Of a stretch of 64,000 nucleotides of DNA, positions 24,734 through 36,312 are shown one piece after another. The translations under genes were made by a program, and so were the position numbers. Position 1 is the stretch's first letter. Every line of letters begins with the position of its first letter. The stretch comes from Trichosphaerium sp. ATCC 40318 (Eukaryota > Discosea > Flabellinia > Trichosidae). The stretch is from the NCBI GenBank assembly GCA_038496445.1, contig JALMLS010000403.1:1-64000 (forward strand), read 5' to 3'. The notes beneath the pieces were generated by a model that made no database searches, was not told the DNA's origin, and saw only the letters and a list, made by a program, of their open reading frames with translations.

Positions 24734-26529
24734 ATGTCCAGTGATAAGAAGAGCGATGAGCGTACTGGTTCGTTTAATCCAATGGAGTGGGATGGAGAAT
24801 TAGTTCTAGACCGCCTACACGCACGATTCATACTGAAAGTAATATCTGGGTTGCTTAGTACGCGTTTTAGTGTAATTGAGCTAATTTTTTTATAGCCGGT
24901 TTTTTATTGCTTGTGTTGCTATCTTCGGCATTCGTGAAGCATAATACAGTGACAAGGACTAGTGATACGTCATTGATGCCACTACCGAAGGTAAAATCGT
25001 TGTATGCTATCGCTTTGTAGTAAAAACATCCCAACAGGACATTCCGCCTCTAAACGCTGAGAATTTTAAACTTCGTTACGATTGCCCAGAGGAGCCTTAC
25101 GTAAATAAGACACTAGAACCCTGGTACGCTTAAAACCGCACTTTACAAAATTGCAACGTGGTTTACAACCATAATCACTTTAAACTAACTCAATAAAGGT
25201 CTCACGTTGGTATTTCATCAGACCTCATAGCAGAGTCAGTAAAACAATGCCCACATTGCTTGAGAATCCAAGTCATAGATAATAAAGTACTACAAAAGCG
25301 GTTTTTTTTTCTCAAAAAAAGTTATTCTTACTCTTTGTTAGTTTTACGTCCTGAACCATTACAAGCTCATTGCAAAATTACCAAAACGTGCCAAGTACGT
25401 TTATTACACAATTGGCGCAGATATTGTGTCACATCAAATCACGTGTTTGATGTGAACAAGCGTTTTGAAGACAGTAACAAGATGCTTACTTTTTTTTCAA
25501 AATTAGACATATTAAACAATTAGAACGTCTCTTGTTGGGTATAAGCAAAGTTGTGGAGATACCTGATCTTGATATTTTATTTAATATACTGGAAGTACCC
25601 GTTATACACCGTTCAGACGCATACAATGCCACTCAACCACCACCTGTTGTTGCATCATACATGTCATCTAAAAAATTATATTATGATATTCATGTGCCCA
25701 ATTACGCCACAGAGTTATCTGATGAGCTTCTTTTGGATAGCATTGTAGCAAGTAAATATATCAAAGTAGAAGATAAGAAAGATGAAGCGCACTGGCAAGG
25801 TAGACTATTGACACAATGCAGCTCTGGTACCAAGAAAACTTTTCCGTCTTTTTTCCTGTTTTTAATGGTCAATAATAGGTTGGAGTAACCATACAGCTGT
25901 AAAGATAAATGCTCTACATGAGAAAGAAAGTCCAGTTAATATAAGGTTCTTACACGATGACTATTGTGATCAGGTATGAGACATCTCTTTAATGTTAAAA
26001 AAAAATTCTTATTCTTCTGTTAGGATATTGTTGCTGCTATTCGCGGCCGTGGGATAACTACAGTAGATCCTCTATCATTTAAACAACAGCTTGAGTTTAA
26101 GTTTATTCTTTTTATTGGCGTTGATCGTCTTGAATCTCAACTCATTAGATTCCTTGCGTCAAACAGTGTTGTTATGAAAGATCCACTTGGATTTGAAGAG
26201 TGGTTTGAACATAAACTTGTAAATGGAAAACACTGGATTGTACCAGATGATTTTGCTTCTAGTGTTGTTTTTAACCTTGATAGAGCATTAACGTACGTGT
26301 AGCAAGAGTAGATAACGTTTTACTTACGGATATTAGTGATCCTCAATCGTTACTTAGTATGGTAAAGGCTTCCACTGAATTTGCTGTTACGGAGTTGAAT
26401 GGCGATGTTATACGATGTTATTGGCATCAAGTATTATCAGAGTATTCCAATTTGCTCAAGTTCAAAGTAGAGAAAGATTCAAATGCCGTCACGCTCGAAA
26501 AGGCGTTAGAGAAGCCTATCAAGTTTTAA
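24734..26529 (+). CDS. CAP10-like glycosyltransferase (GT90 family), type II membrane protein
   Basis: A short N-terminus (MSSDKKSDERTGSFN) precedes one hydrophobic signal-anchor (AGFLLLVLLSSAFV), placing the catalytic part in the secretory lumen. The C-terminal half matches the GT90/CAP10 domain: LEFKFILFIGVDRLESQLIR, FLASNSVVMKDPLGFEEWFE, GKHWIVPDDFASSVVFNLDR, then KASTEFAVTELNGDVIRCYW with HQVLSEYSNLL. The family includes fungal capsule xylosyltransferase Cap10 and protein O-glucosyltransferases of the POGLUT type. In the middle part VAAIRGRG resembles the region where sugar-nucleotide contacts occur. The frame is interrupted by about eight short introns. The junction near 24840-24900 that joins the anchor exon is uncertain. 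The stop follows KPIKF. Acceptor and sugar are unknown. Confidence 0.7.
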
Positions 26530-26927
26530 AACAGTATCCTTTAAAAAAAAACCACAACGCTTATCAAGAAGAAGACACCACTGACAAGGGTAACTGGAAA
26601 AGGTTGATATAGTGCCACTAAAAAGCTACTAAACGAAAACGCACGAGAATAAGACATCGATGACGTGACTGCCATTGAGAAGGTATTGCTACAATTTTTT
26701 ACAACAGTAGCAAAAGACAAATGCTGGATTGTTATCTTTGAATAAATGCCTTTAAAATATGTCTACTGATTAGTATGTCAGTTACTTGCTTAGCGTCTGA
26801 GCGTGGCCGTACTTGTATTTTCGGAACATATTCTGGAACGTGGAGATAGTCGCTGAACCAGGTTGCCTTAGAAAAACAAGACTTAAACTCGGAATTTTTT
26901 GTACCAATGCGCAAAACAACGTAATTC
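26530..26927. other. Intergenic between GT90 and TTC39
   Basis: This region contains short coding-like scraps such as LLNENARE followed by an in-frame TAA (+ strand). It also holds a 65-codon minus-strand ORF whose ATG overlaps the TTC39 start. Neither is convincing as a gene. Confidence 0.45.
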
Positions 26928-29694
26928 ATGTCGGAAGTACTTGAAGATTATTTTGGCATTGCCGAAGGCATAGAATACTTCTGGAATAGCCAATTTGATG
27001 ACGCTGACGCGTTCTTTAAAATAAAGGCCACGCAAGAGCCACTACATTGCTTTCACTACGCGGAGGTACGCGTTGGTAATACGGAAACGAATTTTGACGT
27101 TATTATTCCAAATTATTGTCCGCAATTGTGTGAAATATTGTTAAATCGCACTAGGTCGCTTTATTTCGTGCTATCTTTACTGAAGAAGAAAAAGACGCCA
27201 AAGAGGCCTTAAAACGATTAGGAGAGGCAGAATCTTTGTTTAATACGTTGAGTGGCGGTGGTAGCTTAGTTGTACGTTAATCTAGATCACATATTCTTTG
27301 TAGAATTGGCGAAAATTTGAGAAAGCTAACACTAAAGTGTCAAGCTCCTTTGTTCTCTTAGATAATAACGCCATTGTCTAGAAAAGCGTTTGGAAAGCAT
27401 TTGGTGGAGTTGATGACACCAAACGCTCTGATGAGCAGAAACAAGAAAGAGCAATGTACAGTGCTGTACGTTGCAGTTTTTTGTTTAGTGGATTTTTTTT
27501 TGTTTACTTTTTCGGGTAGGCACTTGCCGATATTTATACTGCCTATGCTATCCTTTATTTACGTCGTGGTGTATATGTACGTGCGGCTTATAATGTAAGA
27601 AGAAGCTGGAAGGCTTATGAAAGCGCTGGAAAGAAGTATAAGCTCAAAATGCATGACTTTGATCCCAAAGAAAAAAAGGTACATTGCTTTAAACAATTTT
27701 TTTGTTCTGATATTTGTTTTCATTCGTTGATATCTTTTTTGTAGGAATATTCTGAGTTGAGTCCTTATGATAAATACAGAGATAGTATGTTGCATGCTGG
27801 TATAGGCGGATTTTATTTTTTCGTAAGCCTAGTACCTTCGAGTTTTACATGGATCATTGAGGCGCTTGGATTTAAGGTACAAGTTGTTTTTAAGTGATTT
27901 TTTTTCCTGCCTTTGTTGTGACTGTGGCCTTTTGGTTTTGTTTATTATGTATTGAATTATGTCTAAGGGTAACCGTACACTCGGTATTGAACTATTAGAG
28001 TCTTGTATGAAGAGCGGAGGACACCGTGCACAGTTGGCATTGTTGCTTTTAATTTGGATCTACCAGTTTTTTTTAAGTGACTGGGATACAACTGAAAGGC
28101 TTCTAAAGGTTGCAGAGGATAGATATCCGTACGTTTTAATCCTTTAAAAAATCACCAACGACAGCAATATCTTGTACAAACTTTTTCGAAAAAAAAAAAT
28201 AGTCAACGTCACGTGACGTGCCATGAGTCATTATTCGTATCCTTTTTCATTTGACAAACTTGTATATTTTGGCTATCACCTTTTACCCACGAGGTTTTTT
28301 TGCAACTAGTAGAGAATTCTATTTGTTGTCCTCACTTCTGTTTTAGGAACGGAGCCTTGTTTTTTTATTTGGGCGGTTATTATAAACGTAAAGTTCGTGA
28401 TCTAGATGGAGCCGAAGCGTACTTTATACGTGTTCGTGATTGCTCAGCGCAAGTACGTCAAGTACAGCTGAATTCGCTCTACGAACTCGGATGGACTGTT
28501 TATTATAAATTGGACTGGAAAAAAGCAATAGAATACTTTGAAGGATTTCTAGCAGGTATGTCTTATTTGGAGGGTTTATTCTTGCTCACAATGATTGTTT
28601 AGAGTCAACAGCACCTAGTTTCAGAGCTTATTGCGGTTATCAACTTGCTACATGCTATATAATGACAGATGAAAATGAAAAAGCTAGAGTAATATTTAAG
28701 AAGATTTTGGATGGTCACTGGGTCAGAAAGGTACGTGTTTTATGAGGTTAACATTTAGTTTTGTACTACTTTAACATCTAATACAAACTAGCATTACTCT
28801 TTTGACCAGTTTGCTGGGCGTAAAGCGAAAGAGTACCTAGCTTCAGATGGGAAATTTACTGACTTTCAGAAGTTGATGATTAAAGTCACTGTACAAAACA
28901 AAGCTTTCTTATTCGCTGCAAGAGATACTCTAAAGGAAGCACAAGATATGATCGATTCAGGTATGAGGCCATTTACATTACCAATGATAAACTCAACTCA
29001 GTTAAAGCAGTTGAATACATGTTTTTTTCCTCCACCAACCAATTGCACTACTCACCTTTCCTTTAGGCGTAGATATTGAGATTGACGATTTGGGTATCTT
29101 CTACTATGAGAAGGGATTGAACTCTCGCCAACTAGGAGATAATGACGAAGCTAAGCAGTATTTTATGGTAAGCTCATTTCGAGGTAACACTTGAAGCTTA
29201 CTAAATTAATTGTCCTTTTAGAAATGTTTTGCTCTTGAAGACCAAGAACTTAAACGTGAATTCTATGTTCTTCCTCATAGTTACGCTGAGTGTGCAGAGA
29301 TACTACTTGAAGAAGGTGACCTGAAGAGTGCTAAGAAGTTCTTTGTGAAAGCAAGAAAAGGATACACAAACTATGTACGCAAACTTATACTTTACTGCCT
29401 TAAACTGACTTCTTCTTTGTGTAGGACTTTGATAAACCACTTGTTAGAAGACTAGGTAAGTAGATTAGTACATGTATAATCCCGTGATTGACTGAGATTT
29501 CAGAGAAATGGCTTGACGATATTAAGAAAGGAAGAGCACTTGAGAAAGCAAAACAAAAAGCAGATCAAAGAAAGAACCTCAACAGTAGATACACTAAAAA
29601 ACAAGGTCGTAGTACCACATTGGATAAAGGTTCTGATGATGCTGAAACTACACACTCATCTGCATCTGGGGTTAGGTCTCTTCTTTTAGCATAA
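26928..29694 (+). CDS. TTC39/IML2 family protein
   Basis: This matches the TTC39 (animal) / Iml2 (yeast) family of outer-membrane-associated helical repeat proteins. The N-terminus carries the family's opening (GIEYFWNSQFDDADAFFKIK; FHYAE). A middle part reads LAFTEEEKDAKEALKRLGEA. The conserved central block is GIGGFYFFVSLVPSSFTWII plus EALGFKGNRTLGIELLESCM. TPR-like repeats follow: GALFFYLGGYYKRKVRDLDG, NSLYELGWTVYYKLDWKKAI and AYCGYQLATCYIMTDENEKA. The tail is Lys-rich, ending SGVRSLLLA. Yeast Iml2 is linked to inclusion-body clearance and lipid droplets; TTC39 proteins are linked to lipid metabolism. About ten short introns break the frame. Start at MSEVLEDYF. Confidence 0.85.
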
Positions 29695-29728
29695 AGCTTA
29701 TTTGAACCAATAGGGAGGCACAGTGAGC

Positions 29729-32128
29729 ATGACTCGAGAAGTGTTGTCTTTGAGCACACCTCCACATTTCATAAAGCCAATTGATCTAGATGAGCCTTTA
29801 GAAGGTAAAGTCATCGAAGTTCCACCTGTACAAAGTCCAGAAGAGTCAGAATCAGACGAGTTCTTCTCAGCAGACGAAGGTACAAAAAAATTCTTCACAA
29901 AAAAAAAGTTGCTTAAGTTTGTAGGGAGTGATGTTGATGTGGATGATGTCACTATAGTAAAACATGCGCACCAACCTGATACAAATGTTAGCAGACAAAC
30001 ATTAATACCTATTATTCCAAACTAACTTAAATAAATTCAAAAAAAGGCAATCGAAGTAGCAATGAACAAACTTATAGATGATATTCATACTGATGATTAT
30101 TCCACAACAGAAAGTACTCTTCCTAGACCACTAGAAAAGGATGAAGAGGTAAATACTGATAACCACGTGCTCGTTTATATATGACTTACATTGAATAATA
30201 AAAGCTAAGCACCGAGTACAAAAAACAACAGGAGCTAGATAAGCAACTTGATCAATTGGTCATGTACAAAAAAAAAAAAAAAAAAAAAGTAATAAGGTTG
30301 ACTTATCGTTATTAAGGCAAATGCTTGGATCGCAACTTCTTGATATCAGAGTACACTGGCTCTTTTTAAAAGTTTATTATATATCATATACGGTCTTATT
30401 GTTATTAAGGAGCATACATTACGTTTGAGGTCACATGCTTCATGCTTTTATGGTACAAGTCAAAAAGTTTTCAAGTGTCAAACATTTTTGTTTTACAAAA
30501 AACAAAGGCATTAACATGGTCATGGCTCTTGTTGATGAACTCGGTTTAAGTCAGAAGGAAGCATTAGAAACTGGCCAAGTAAGCTGTCAGCTAATTATAG
30601 TTACTATTAACGAGCAACGTCTAACACTAACACAACAGCTGTTGTTGAGTAATCATCGCATTCGTGAAGTTGCACACTCTAGTGGTTTCAAAGCAGAAAA
30701 GTTACTTTACCGCTTTCAGGCACCACACATCCTCCCTTGACTATGGTTTTACTCATCTACTTGGCTAGGAACATGTCAAGTCTACTGCTCTTAATATGAG
30801 CAAGCTTTGGAGCTTACCTCCTCGTCGTGCAAAATATGTTCTAAAATCTCTTAATGAGAGAATGTATAAATTGTATGAACTTTTTCTTTCATCAGATGGT
30901 CTTCATCTTGATATAGAAAACTTTGGGAAAAGTTCTCATTTTAGAGAGTTTAAGCTTGCAACAGCAGAACTACAAACGGTATGCCATTTATTCATCGTAG
31001 AAGCGAGAATTTTTAATATGAACTTCAAACTTAAAAAAAACCTACAATTTAGATTGACATGCAAAGTATGACAAAAGAGTTACGACTTGCTTTTTTTATA
31101 AATATGTACAATATTTTATATATCCATGGAAGCGTGGAGATAGGTACTTGGGTTTTTTTGAAAAAAAATTTATTCTAAAGGAGGGTGTTGACTTTTTTTG
31201 GAAAGGAGTTCCTCAAGGAAAACTTGGAAGACGATCTTTTTTTAGAGATGTTGCTTACAGAATTGCTGGGCAAGATTATAGTTTAAATGATATTGAGCAC
31301 GGTATATTAAGAGGTATTATACCAACCCTTTCGTTTGCTGAAGTCAAAGTGAATGACGCAAGGCGGAAACTCTTTTTTTTTTCGAAGTTGATCTTTATAT
31401 TTAGGAAATAAAAAATCAGAGTTTTGGAACCTTTTCTCAACACAGTTCAAGTCTTCAGACCAAAGAAGATTATTCTGTATTACACCCACAGATCCAAGGA
31501 TACACTTTTGTTTGAATGTAAGTTTACAGTATTGTTGTGTCATTGACAGCGTGTTCTTTAGTGTGGTGCTGAATCTTGTCCGCCTTTGAGACTTTATTCA
31601 CCAGGTACATCACTGCTTTATTTTGGAATTGTGATATCACGTGATAGTTTGTTTTTCTTACTCGTCTGTTTAGAAGATATTTATCCTGCTCTCCAATTTG
31701 CTGGAGAGAAATTTTGCAGTGATCACGTTAAAATAGATTTAAAAAAGAAAGAGGTAAAAAAATAGGGAAATCACATTTTTAAACGCTTAAAAAGTCTCAC
31801 CACTCTTCTTTCCCTACCCACCCCATGAGCATTAAAATAGAAGCGCTAATGTTCCTGCGAGGGGTGAGGGATATGAAAAATGAGAATTTGTTGATGGGAT
31901 TGTTAGATGATAAGTTTTAATTTTTTTTTTCCTTAGATTGTTCTATCAAAAATTTTCAAATGGTATCGAAGCGATTTTGCTAAGTCTGATCGAGAGTTTT
32001 ATGCTTATATCGCAACTTTCTTGGATGAAGATAAAGCACTAAAATTAGAAGAGCTTTTATTATATAATTTTTCTGTAAAGTATGAAGAGTACAGCTGGAG
32101 GAGTGTTTACCAAAAAAGGAAAGAATAA
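29729..32128 (+). CDS. DEP-DUF547 domain protein
   Basis: An acidic, disordered N-terminus (PEESESDEFFSADEG) leads to a DEP-like segment: MVMALVDELGLSQKEALETG, then LLLSNHRIREVAHSSGF and LLYRF. Next comes the DUF547 domain: RLAFFINMYNIL, RRSFFRDVAYRIAGQDYSLN with DIEHGILRG, DPRIHFCLNCGAESCPPLRL, and the end VLSKIFKWYRSDFAKS. These blocks match DUF547 point by point. DUF547 proteins are widespread in plants and protists. Their biochemistry is not settled, though the conserved Asp/His/Cys blocks have an enzyme-like look. DEP domains often bind membranes or GPCR-pathway partners. An intron near 30266-30288 holds a run of about 20 A. Stop after YQKRKE. Confidence 0.8.
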
Positions 32129-32372
32129 TACCAAAAAAAAAAAACAAAGAAAAAAAAAATTAGATTTGTACGACATTATGTAACTTGGGCGCATAATAAT
32201 TTGAGTATTGTATTAAAGTAACGATTAAAATTAAGTCCTTTATTGAAATAAAAAGTGTTGATCCAAGGACACCGCACATGATAAAATTTTCTCCTTTGAA
32301 AAAACATTACAATTTACATCTTTGGAGGTTCTCCATTTTGCCAGTCTGTGACAGCTGTTATATCTTTATTTT

Positions 32373-33103
32373 TTACATTCTTGGCCCTAAGAATGTTTGT
32401 AAATATGTATTAGATATGATTGAACCATACCAACCCTTATCATATCCATGTACACGAAGCACTTGTTCATTTGTTTCTGGGCAAATTAATGTTCCTCCAT
32501 TATTAGCCCAAGATATCTTTACTTTCAATAAGAACAATCACACCTTTACTCGAAACAACGTACTATACCACCATGAAGATTAAGAGCATACTTTCTTATA
32601 TTGGCAGGTAGACTTAAGTGTGGTTAAGGCCGATGAAGAAAGGGCTGTAAAACTTACGTTGAAATGGCTCGCGAGCTTCTGTAACCAACTATTATCGGTT
32701 AAAAAGTTTTCATTAGGCGCCGCGTACCTGCACAATACACAGCAATGAGCGGCACGTTCGTTGTGTTGTTCGCGTTTATTTTCTCATCTATAAACGCTGT
32801 GACGCTATCAACCGCCATTAAATCATCATTGGGACTAACACGAACTGCATCTGGAATTGTAGAAACGTTTTGCTCATCAGGCTTGTGAAAAGCTAAGATT
32901 TAACATGTACACGCGCGCGTACCTCTCTGACATCAATAAGAAGCACATCACAGTTAGGATCACCTATTCTTTTCTCAAGCTCTTTCGCTCGTATCTCCTT
33001 CGCACCAAAACGTAACGCAAACGCTGTTTGTAGCATTATTAAGTAGTTTCAATCGACAAACCATAAAAGTACCTGCAACCATCATGTCATAGCCCCAGCT
33101 CAT
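32373..33103 (-). CDS. Rhodanese-domain sulfurtransferase
   Basis: Splicing four short introns gives a single rhodanese domain of about 160 residues: CDVLLIDVREPDEQNVSTIP, then the active-site loop YCAVGYRSSRA (Cys persulfide acceptor, C-x3-Y-R pattern) and YALNLHGGIISWANNGGTLI. It ends with HGYDKGWYGSI and FLGPRM. Such proteins pass sulfane sulfur or act as regulatory sulfur carriers. The start MSWGYDMMVAAFALRFGAKE is preferred. A longer in-frame start would overlap the neighbouring gene's stop codon. It converges with the DEP-DUF547 gene across about 245 bp. Confidence 0.82.
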
Positions 33104-33219
33104 TGTTGGCGTTAATGAAGTGTTTTTGACAGAAGTTGACTTGCCTTTTTTTTTATTTGGCGTCAGAGCACGTGTTTTATTATCAAAAACAGTAGGTTTT
33201 TGTTGCAATGTTTTTTTAT

Positions 33220-34532
33220 TTAGGTCATGCAGCATCCTTTATCAGGCCACAGAAGTGGCATACATCTACAAGTTTTACCTCCGGTGTGATGATGGTGTTT
33301 GTGGTGGTGCTTATGGTGCTTATGGTGCTTATGATTGTGATGCTTGCGACCGTGGTGTTTGTGACCATGGCGTGTATGAGTTTCATTGTTCAAAGTCCGC
33401 TTTGTTGAATCTTGAAAGTAACAATTGGAAGGCACCTAGTGTTCATGTTAATTGATTTAGTGTCATAAACAAGGTTTTACAAACCTCAAATTGATCTAGG
33501 GCAGGTGGTACAGTACTCCATGTTTCTACATTTAGCACCATGGATGATTTAACGCCATTCATCCATGTGTTTTGAACCTTTAACAAAAATTGGAATAAAA
33601 ACCTTTTTGTCTCTACAACTTACAAGGAGGGTGATTGTATCTGTTCCTTGTACTATTGTTTCTTTGGAAACTTCATCTCCATTGTAATACGCTATTAATG
33701 TATCAATAACCAACAACTTTAAAATGGTTAAACAATTCTCAACATTTTTCTATCTTTTAGTCAAAGGGGTAAGTCTACCTTTACAGCTCTGAGTCCAGTT
33801 TCCTTCGCTCTTTAAGTATGAAGTAAGCTTTGATTGCATACATATTTATGAGTCGCTTGAGGGCAGGGTAAACTACCACACCCAGAATAACAAAACTTTT
33901 AAACCTTTCAAAAAATTACAACGTACTTCAAGCCACTCCGCACATAGTACACAATTATGTGACTCTAGATCGCAAGAAGTTGTAGTATAACCATAACATT
34001 GCTGTATAAGTATGTAAGACTATCACCAGCGAAAAATATAAAACCACACGCGGTTTGGTAAATTGTTAAACTTTTCAACTTTTTTCAACGGAGAATTCTC
34101 AACTAACAACACGAATATGTATGTCACGTACAGATCCTGTATCAGTCCACATATCACAGCTATTCTAAAATCGAAATTAAAACTAATTTAAAAACCATAG
34201 TTGAGCACTAGAGACAACAACAGAAAAAAAGAAAAAAAAAATAATAAAAAAGGTACCCCATCTGGGTCCTCAAAATACCAATTTTGATAACCGCCACAGT
34301 CCTGGTCGATATATACAGCTGTATTCTTTTTTCCTGAAGATAATTGTTCAAAACCCACGTGACCAGAAATATCTTCAAAACCGTCACAAGCAGTATAAAG
34401 CGTTCCAGTGAAAGTAAAATTCGTGAAACTAAAGCTTGGTGGTATGAGTTCTGGAACCAATCCAGATACCGCTTTAGTTTGGAAAAGTAGAATCACATAA
34501 ACCAAAATAAGCCGTTGGTGCAAAATCGCCAT
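33220..34532 (-). CDS. Secreted protein with histidine-rich, Cys-containing tail
   Basis: The start MAILHQRLILVYVILLFQTK and KAVSG form a clear signal peptide. The mature part has Cys-containing blocks (TGTLYTACDGFEDISGHVGF, YIDQDCGGYQNWYFEDPDG). Later exons read INTYYNGDEVSKETIVQGTD, TWMNGVKSSMVLNVETWSTV and PPALDQFEVPSNCYFQD. That resembles a secreted LolA-like/lipocalin-type beta-sandwich ending in proline and VPxxC, but I am not confident of the family. The last exon is a tract with about 20 His within 40 residues (33290-33380), followed by CRCMPLLW and GCCMT. A His/Cys tail suggests metal binding. The next gene downstream (rhodanese) starts about 120 bp later on the same strand. Confidence 0.6.
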
Positions 34533-35043
34533 TAAATTCTAGACTGTTATTACAGGTTGGAAAGTATTTTGAACTATTCTTGATTTGACTTAAAACAGTG
34601 GATATATCTAACTTAACACTCACCGTTTGGTGTTTGTACCAACCCCTCTGCAAGAAGGATGAGGCGAATGCCAGCTTCAAGAAAACAAGAAACGAACACG
34701 TGTCGCCAAACGTAAGCGATATCAACGACTAAACTGTTACATAACCTTAAAAGCTAGGCACGCATAGTGCTTACAGAACGAGCTGACTTCTTAGTACAAC
34801 TACGACATACTTGAGATTAAGTAAATTTTTGTGTTGCACAACTGGTAGCTAACACAAGGGCCCTGACCACTGGTTCATGAACCAACACACTCTAATAGTT
34901 AGAACGTCAGAGTCAATATTAGCGTACATGTTTATTGAAGGTCGTAGAAATCCTCATGACGCACAGCGTTTACACTAACTCACACGGTGAAACGCTTTAG
35001 TATACAAACGGCCAATGCCCAATCGCTACATGGATTGATTGCT

Positions 35044-35870
35044 TTACACTTGCTTCCAAAATGCATAGTGAAATTCGCAATCTGAACTGTCATCTCGTAT
35101 ATTGTGAAGCGCTTTTGGACAGATTACAATGCTATCGTTCTCTGTCAGAGTGTATGTTGCGTCTTGCATGAGACTTAATTGAGGAGCTTTCCAAACGACT
35201 ATTGCAGACATACGTTAAAACCGGAATAGTGATGACTGAACGTCAGTTTTTTGCGTACCTACACGAAGCTGACCTTTTGTAACATGTAAAACGCCCCATA
35301 CGTGACCTGCAGTGTGGTTCATTGTTCTCAAGCTGCTTGGTATTGTTTGTTTGGTGTATTTAGCTGTTTTATTAGAATACGCTATTGTTTTCGCTGACAC
35401 TAGGGCTGTAAAGTCAGTAACCCATTTTGCAGGCCCGTGTTGCGTCATCTGTACTGTAAATAGTAACTGACGATCATACCACCAACTGACGGTCAACGTG
35501 AATCAAGCCATCCATGCTACGATATAGGTGGTATGACAGCAACAATATCTGATTAAGCAGTTTGCAAATTGAACCAATAAACCTAAAGAGGCCCAAATAC
35601 CATCAACTTTTTTATTTGTCTTGAACATCCAATTCATAAAGAACGCTGTGAGAGTATCAATTTTGTAGTAAGAATAAGAAACAGTTTACGAGCTTAGTGC
35701 GTAATGCAACAGGACCAGTGAGTGACTAGAAGTGTGTCAAGTGTACTTTTATGATAAAATCGCTGGTAAGGCAAGGAAGTGCACTGTGTGGGGTTTTTCA
35801 TTAGAAGCCATGTGTCGCTGGACCTCCGAGATTCAAGCAATTTAAGTTAATGACTGTAACAAAAATTGCA
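35044..35870 (-). CDS. Hypothetical protein
   Basis: Two exons look coding. One includes VSWWYDRQLLFTVQMTQHGP and AGHVWGVLHVTKGQLR. The last includes VVWKAPQLSLMQDATYTLTE, then NDSIVICPKALHNIRDD and a stop after FHYAFWKQV. An upstream piece (NWMFKTNKKVDGIWASL) may belong to it. Paired Cys and Asn-x-Thr sites suggest an extracellular protein, perhaps related to the secreted gene next to it on the same strand. No domain recognised, and the N-terminus was not found. Confidence 0.35.
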
Positions 35871-35973
35871 CACAGTTCGTTGTCACCAAACTAAACTCAA
35901 GTTCATACTACTTACTAGGTACACAAAAAGGTGCAACAACCTCTTTGTTGTTGCAAAGGATATTCTAGCAAAA

Positions 35974-36006
35974 TTTTTTTTTTTTTTTTTGTTTTTTTTT
36001 TTTTTT

Positions 36007-36037
<31 letters not shown>

Positions 36038-36044
36038 TTTTTTT
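35974..36044. repeat. Long T-rich tract (poly(A) on the minus strand)
   Basis: About 70 bases of T broken by only three G, in blocks of roughly 17-20. On the minus strand it directly follows the stop codon of the 36043-36312 ORF, like a retroposed poly(A) tail that has partly decayed. Confidence 0.9.
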
Positions 36045-36312
36045 ACATTCTCGGGCTTCCGCCTTCGAATGCCATTTTTGCTAGATCTGTGTCATAGCTG
36101 GATATCATTATGATATTTGATACGCCTGTAGGTGGGTAGTAGAGGTCTTCTACCTGTGGGTCCCAAGTCAGAGCGTATGTGTAGTTTGGTCTGGTAGAAA
36201 CCAGGATGCTTTTAGGGACTGTGACCGTGACTTTAATCACTAATGGTCTGCCCAGGAGAGAATCGTATTTTTTACGAGCGTACTTTCGCACTGCTCGGAG
36301 TAGTCTTGACAT
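36043..36312 (-). CDS. Unidentified 89-codon ORF ending at a poly(A) tract
   Basis: This is an intronless ORF. It has a basic N-terminus (MSRLLRAVRKYARKKYDSLL) and a beta-rich body (VIKVTVTVPKSILVSTRPNY, DLYYPPTGVSNIIMISSYD), ending GGSPRM. Its stop codon is followed at once by about 70 A on the coding strand. Codon use looks slightly more GC-rich than its neighbours. I do not recognise the family. It could be the 3' end of a retroposed transcript, a captured segment from a polyadenylated genetic element, or a small host gene. There is no upstream in-frame exon that I can see: a TAG lies about 50 nt before the ATG. Confidence 0.45.
   Translation of the reverse strand: MSRLLRAVRKYARKKYDSLLGRPLVIKVTVTVPKSILVSTRPNYTYALTWDPQVEDLYYPPTGVSNIIMISSYDTDLAKMAFEGGSPRM

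Noticed and set aside
26732-26929. 65-codon minus-strand ORF starting on top of the TTC39 start codon
   Set aside because: Its ATG overlaps the TTC39 ATG and it has no domain or splice continuation. Most likely chance.
30260-30290. A-run inside the DEP-DUF547 gene as a second retroposed poly(A)
   Set aside because: It lies in an intron with coding exons of the same gene on both sides and no adjacent foreign ORF; simple slippage is enough.
33208-33455. Plus-strand repeats encoding GAYGAYGAYD or VLMVLMVLM
   Set aside because: Shadow frames of the histidine-rich minus-strand tail; the minus frame continues a spliced secreted protein.
34474-34725. Minus-strand ORF starting MISLTFGDTC, considered as the true N-terminus of the secreted protein
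   Set aside because: The alternative start at 34532 gives a clean signal peptide, and the frames differ with no convincing splice between them.
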